NCBI GenBank assembly: GCA_026826555.1
Contig: JAKSZT010053881.1
Location: 10,601,485-10,665,484, forward strand
Direction of reading: 5' to 3'
DNA from: Tolypeutes matacus
Lineage: Eukaryota; Chordata; Mammalia; Cingulata; Chlamyphoridae
Length of the DNA stretch: 64,000 nt
Shown here: positions 60,528 to 64,000 of the stretch, in pieces
How the letters are laid out: each line of letters begins with the position of its first letter
How positions within the stretch are numbered: position 1 is the first letter of the stretch
Made by a program: the position numbers and the translations under genes
The notes under the pieces: generated by a model
Databases searched by the model: none
Seen by the model: only the letters and a program-made list of their open reading frames with translations
Told to the model about the DNA's origin: nothing

Positions 60528-60886
60528 CTCGGTTGGCTTCGGATAGCCGGTCCCCCGCCGTCCCCGCTGGCGGGCCGTCGCGCGCACCAGCGCGTGCGGC
60601 GTCCCCCGCCGCGCGTCGGGACCGGGGTCCGGTGCGGAGAGCCCGTCGTCCCAGGAAACGGGGCGCGGCCGGAAAGGGGGCCGCCCCCTCGCCCGTCACG
60701 CACCGCACGTTCGTGGGGAACCTGGTGCTAAACCACTCGTAGACGACCTGCTTCTGGGTCGGGGTTTCGTACGTAGCAGAGCAGCTCCCTCGCTGCGATC
60801 TTTTGAAAGTCAGCCCTCGACACAAGGGTTTGTAACAAAGAATAAAAGATAAAAATAAAAAATAAAACAAAAAGTAAAAAAAAAAA
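60528..60886 (+). pseudogene. Retrotransposed 28S rRNA 3'-terminal fragment
   Basis: Bases 60528-60833 match the last part of mammalian 28S rRNA: 'ctcggttggcttcggatagc' (usually 'cctcgg'), 'ggaccggggtccggtgcgga', 'cccgtcacgcaccgcacg', 'gtagacgacctgcttctggg' and the terminal 'cgacacaagggtttgt'. After the mature 3' end comes an A-rich tail (60834-60886). Perfect 14-bp duplications 'aaattcaataaata' (60514-60527 and 60887-60900) show L1-type integration of a 5'-truncated rRNA, not a piece of an rDNA array. Small differences from the usual 28S, such as an extra base in 'gatcttttgaaagtc', show it is not functional. It makes a local island of high G+C and spurious Arg/Pro/Gly frames on both strands. 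Confidence 0.95.
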
Positions 60887-60904
60887 AAATTCAATAAATA
60901 GTTT

Positions 60905-62320
60905 TTACTACTCATTTTACATAATCTATTAGGTACATCTGATCTGCTACTTACTCCATTCTTTAATTGTCTTTCCTTGTTATTTATGTTTTTTTATGTC
61001 CAGGTTATTTATCTATTTCTCTGGTGACTTCTTTTCCTTTTATGCCCATCATTCAAATGAGTGTGTTCCAATGATTCTGAGACTTGAATTTCATGAACCA
61101 TTAACTTTTTTGGGGTATGGGGGTAAGGTACTTATTTTTGGTTGCCAGCCTTTTATTTTGGAAAGTAAGAATATTTAAAAAACTGTCACTTATCATCATT
61201 TCATTTAAGAAAAGATACTTCTTTTCTTCTTAAAAGAAGATAAGTCGTCTTTTTAAAAAATTACAATAGATGCTTAACATATTAAAGGTCCTGAGGAAGT
61301 TCTGTGCAGAAACTCTCCAGTTAATATTGGAACCCTTTTTTCACATACCAACTATTAACATTCTGTAGTATTGTTTTGGAAACTGCCATGGGTGTTGATG
61401 TTATTAAGGGATTGTCCTCACTTCTTTTTATAATTTTTAAGTTAATTTTTAATATTTATCAAAGTATTACTTGCAAAGAATTTAAAAAGTCAAATAGTTC
61501 TAAAATTAAAAGGCTTTGATAAAAAAGGTGCAATTTCTTGTCTGTTCCCTCTATTCTTTCCTGCTCTTTAGAGGCAACCACTTTTAACTCTTGACTTCAT
61601 TTTTTCTGTTTCTAAATAAAACCTTGCTGCATCTTGATTAATCAGTTTTAGGCATTTTCTTCCCGTAATTGTAGATGAGGAATTTCTCTCATAGCCCCTC
61701 ATCCTTTGAATGTGGTTATACCAAAAATTTCAAAACCTGTTATTTATATGATTATAAAAGTTGTTTATCTATTAACTATATAAAATATGATACCTGAAAG
61801 TAGTAGTGAAGGGTAAATGATTTAATAAATACAAAGAACTTAGAACAGTGCTAAGCACTTATTAGCTGTTTTTAGCTGTTATTTCTGGGATTACTTTTTT
61901 TCTTATACAAGATTTAAAAATTATCTCATAAAATTTGCTTAGTTTTCTTTGAACACTGAAATCTTCACACATCCTTGAATGCCTTTGTAAAATGTCTCAC
62001 ATTACACTTTTCCACACTGCCAATCTGTGATAATTTATCAGTTCTGGATATTTTTCCTAGAGATACCTTCCTGGAACTTATCAGGAATTCTCTTGCTCTT
62101 GTATAGACTTGTTGCTCCCTAGAGCTGCTGCACATATATTGTCTTGGAGATTGCATCACAATCCTGGGAACCCTGGGAATCCCTTTGCCTCTCTGCTAAT
62201 GTTGCATTCTAGGCCTGGCCTACCTTTTGTTTGGTTTAGTCCCTCACTTTGGTGTCTTCTACTAAGCCCATAGGAAATTGGAATGATACGTCTTATGAGA
62301 CTTTATATACTAAAAATGTT
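60905..62320. other. Intergenic A+T-rich DNA with old repeat scraps
   Basis: A MIR-like scrap lies near 61800-61870 ('aacttagaacagtgctaagc'). The rest is unrecognised. Confidence 0.4.
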
Positions 62321-62329
62321 ATTTACCCT

Positions 62330-62870
62330 CACTTTTCAGTGATAATTTGGCTGGTTATAAAGTTGATACTCATTTAGAATTTTTTTTCACTCAGAATTTT
62401 AAGTGTATAGTTCCATTGTCTTCTAGCTTTTCCTATTGCTGTAATAATAATATCATTATTCCAGTCCTTTGTAAGTTACCTTTTTCTTTCTTTCTAAGTA
62501 TAGTGTCTTCTTATTATCCTTAAATTTATTAGCACGGGTCTTTTTTCAGCCACTGGTTACCTGGTGGCCTTTTCCATCTGGAGACTCATGTCTTTCAGTT
62601 CTGGAATATTATCTTCTTCTTTTTTTAATCTATGATAATTTTCTCTCTATTTCTCTCTCTTCACTCTTTATTGCACTTTTAGTAGTCATATGCTGAATTT
62701 CTTAAATTGAGCTTCTGATTTTATTTTCTCATTGTCTATCTAGGTTTTTTGTTTTGTTGAATTTTTTAATTTGTAATATTTTTATTTCATAGAGGTTGTT
62801 ATTCTCTATTCTTTTTTATAGCATCTTGTTTCATGGGTAGTGTTTTCTCAGATCTCTGAGGATATTATAG
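62330..62870 (-). repeat. Old L1/HAL1-like ORF1 region, antisense
   Basis: 'gttccattgtcttctagctt', 'attgctgtaataataatatc', 'agttctggaatattatcttc' and 'ttcttaaattgagcttctg' resemble antisense L1M/HAL1 ORF1 text. Confidence 0.55.
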
Positions 62871-62879
62871 TTGTTTAAA

Positions 62880-63345
62880 AAGTTTTAAAAATGCAAAACA
62901 TAGCACAGATGTAGATGGCATAAATCAAATTCAAAGGAATAAATTATTGTAAGATGAAAATCTGTATAATCACCCCCAAGTTCAGGAAATAGAAGATTGT
63001 TAGCCAATCTAAAAACCCAAATTTTAACAGAAATTTCTGTCCTGACTTTTATGGTGATTATTTTCTTGTTTTTCTTTATAGTCTTATTAATGAAAGTTTG
63101 CATCTTAAACGATAAATATTGCCAGTTTTTATATATAGGTTAAAAATTTTTTTTCAACTACATTTCCTTACTACTCCCACTGCCGTGTTTTCTGTGCAGT
63201 TTATTTGTGGGAGAAACCATTTGAGCTGAAGAGTTCCCATTAGTGTGCCTGGATTTTGATGATTTCATCCCTCTTGTATAGCTGAATGTATTTCTATATT
63301 TCCTATAAAGTGGTGATTAGATCTAGAGACTTATCAGATTCAGGT
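62880..63345 (+). repeat. Old L1 3'-UTR-like DNA
   Basis: 'aatctgtataatcaccccc', 'aagttcaggaaatagaagat' match the older L1 pattern 'tgtgtaaccaccaccc..atcaagaaatagaaca'. Confidence 0.45.
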
Positions 63346-63348
63346 TTG

Positions 63349-63376
63349 CTTAATTAATTAATTAATTAATTAATTT
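63349..63376. repeat. (TTAA)n microsatellite
   Basis: About seven TTAA units. Confidence 0.9.
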
Positions 63377-63413
63377 ATGGCAAGGCATGGTGTTTTTTTT
63401 CCCCATAGGTCTT

Positions 63414-63602
63414 TTTTTTTTTTTTTTTTTAAGATTTTATTTATTTATTCATTTATCCCCCCCTTGCTGCTTGTGCTCGCTGGGTCAGCTAACCACGCCG
63501 TGCGGGCGGGCTTGCCTTCACCAGGAGGCCCCGGGAACCGAACCTGGGGCCTCCCATATGGTAAACGGGAGCCCTACTGATTGAGCCACAGCCGCTTCCC
63601 AC
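63414..63602 (-). mobile_element. DAS-type SINE, monomer, young
   Basis: Perfect duplication 'ccccataggtctt' (63401-63413 and 63603-63615). Reversed head 'gggaagcggctgtggctcaa' and box B 'ccgaacctggggcctcc'. It has a shorter linker than the copy at 24650 (about 60 bases deleted near 63480). Confidence 0.95.
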
Positions 63603-63615
63603 CCCCATAGGTCTT

Positions 63616-64000
63616 ATGTGTTCTTCCATCTGGAGGCATATAATATCTGGTTATTTCTCTTGCTTTGCTGTTAGCAGCCACTGATTCTCCATACATAGAT
63701 CCATGTATCATTAGGTATTGCAAAATGGTGGTATTTTAAATTCATTCGTTCCTTTTTCACTTACTAGCTTCAATATAATTATAAAGAAAACTTCCTCTTA
63801 TTTTCCGTAGGCACCTCACCTCTTCCCTTTTTTGTACCTTGTGTTTTCCTTGATTCAATTCCTCAAAAGAACAAACTTCCCTTCTTCTGATGGGATATGC
63901 AGGGTGGGAGATGTACTTGGGGATTTGAAGTATCTTTTATACAGACTTCTAATTATTACTCCTTTTTTTAGCACCCCTGCCTCATCACTGGGGGTTCTGT
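63616..64000. other. Intergenic DNA, no gene recognised
   Basis: Nothing recognisable to the window end. Confidence 0.4.

Noticed and set aside
60484..60915. 143-codon minus-strand and 81-codon plus-strand frames as G+C-rich genes
   Set aside because: They are translations of 28S rRNA sequence and its flanks.

Overview
This is a window of nuclear DNA from a placental mammal, almost certainly a xenarthran (armadillo, sloth or anteater group). The diagnostic signal is about 18 copies of a tRNA-derived SINE. Its head reads like 'gatgtggctcaa..ggttgagc..ccatgtgggaggtcc..gggttc.a.tcc', a sequence I recognise as the DAS-type SINE of Xenarthra. Ancient mammal-wide repeats (MIR, L2, MER20, hAT-Charlie MITEs, ERVL/MaLR-like LTRs) and several generations of L1 fill much of the rest. 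I found no intact protein-coding gene. The open reading frames are short and fall in repeats, pseudogenes or A+T-rich intergenic DNA.

Layout. 1-6 kb: a copy (A) of an unusual L1-like repeat family interrupted by a SINE, then sparse old repeats. 6.2-9.7 kb: an L1 ORF2 fragment split by a GNPDA1 processed pseudogene. 9.8-11 kb: a SINE split by a second copy (C) of the unusual family, which contains a 400-N assembly gap. 11.3-16.8 kb: a long L1 split by an EIF3M processed pseudogene that is itself split by a SINE. 17.0-17.9 kb: a STYX processed pseudogene on the minus strand abutting an L1. 18-30 kb: old DNA with L2, MIR, MER20 and ERVL-like LTRs. 30.7-32.25 kb: the best preserved copy (B) of the unusual family, with a 15-bp target duplication, two poly(A) runs and an apparent 3' transduction. 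32.8-34.4 kb: an L1 split by an LTR. 36.3-36.9 kb: a CpG-island promoter, the only credible 5' end of a host gene. 37-42 kb: probably its intron or intergenic DNA. 42-58 kb: L1-dominated, mostly antisense, with nested SINEs and another LTR. 60.5-60.9 kb: a retrotransposed 28S rRNA 3' fragment with perfect target duplications. 61-64 kb: old L1 and a young SINE.

The features do not form an operon or pathway. The window is a record of L1-driven retrotransposition: three mRNA retrocopies, one rRNA retrocopy, many SINEs and a 3'-transducing L1-like family, several nested so that relative ages can be read. The strongest candidates for something undescribed are the A/B/C family with its double-poly(A) tail and the unassigned CpG-island promoter. 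I saw no new protein system.
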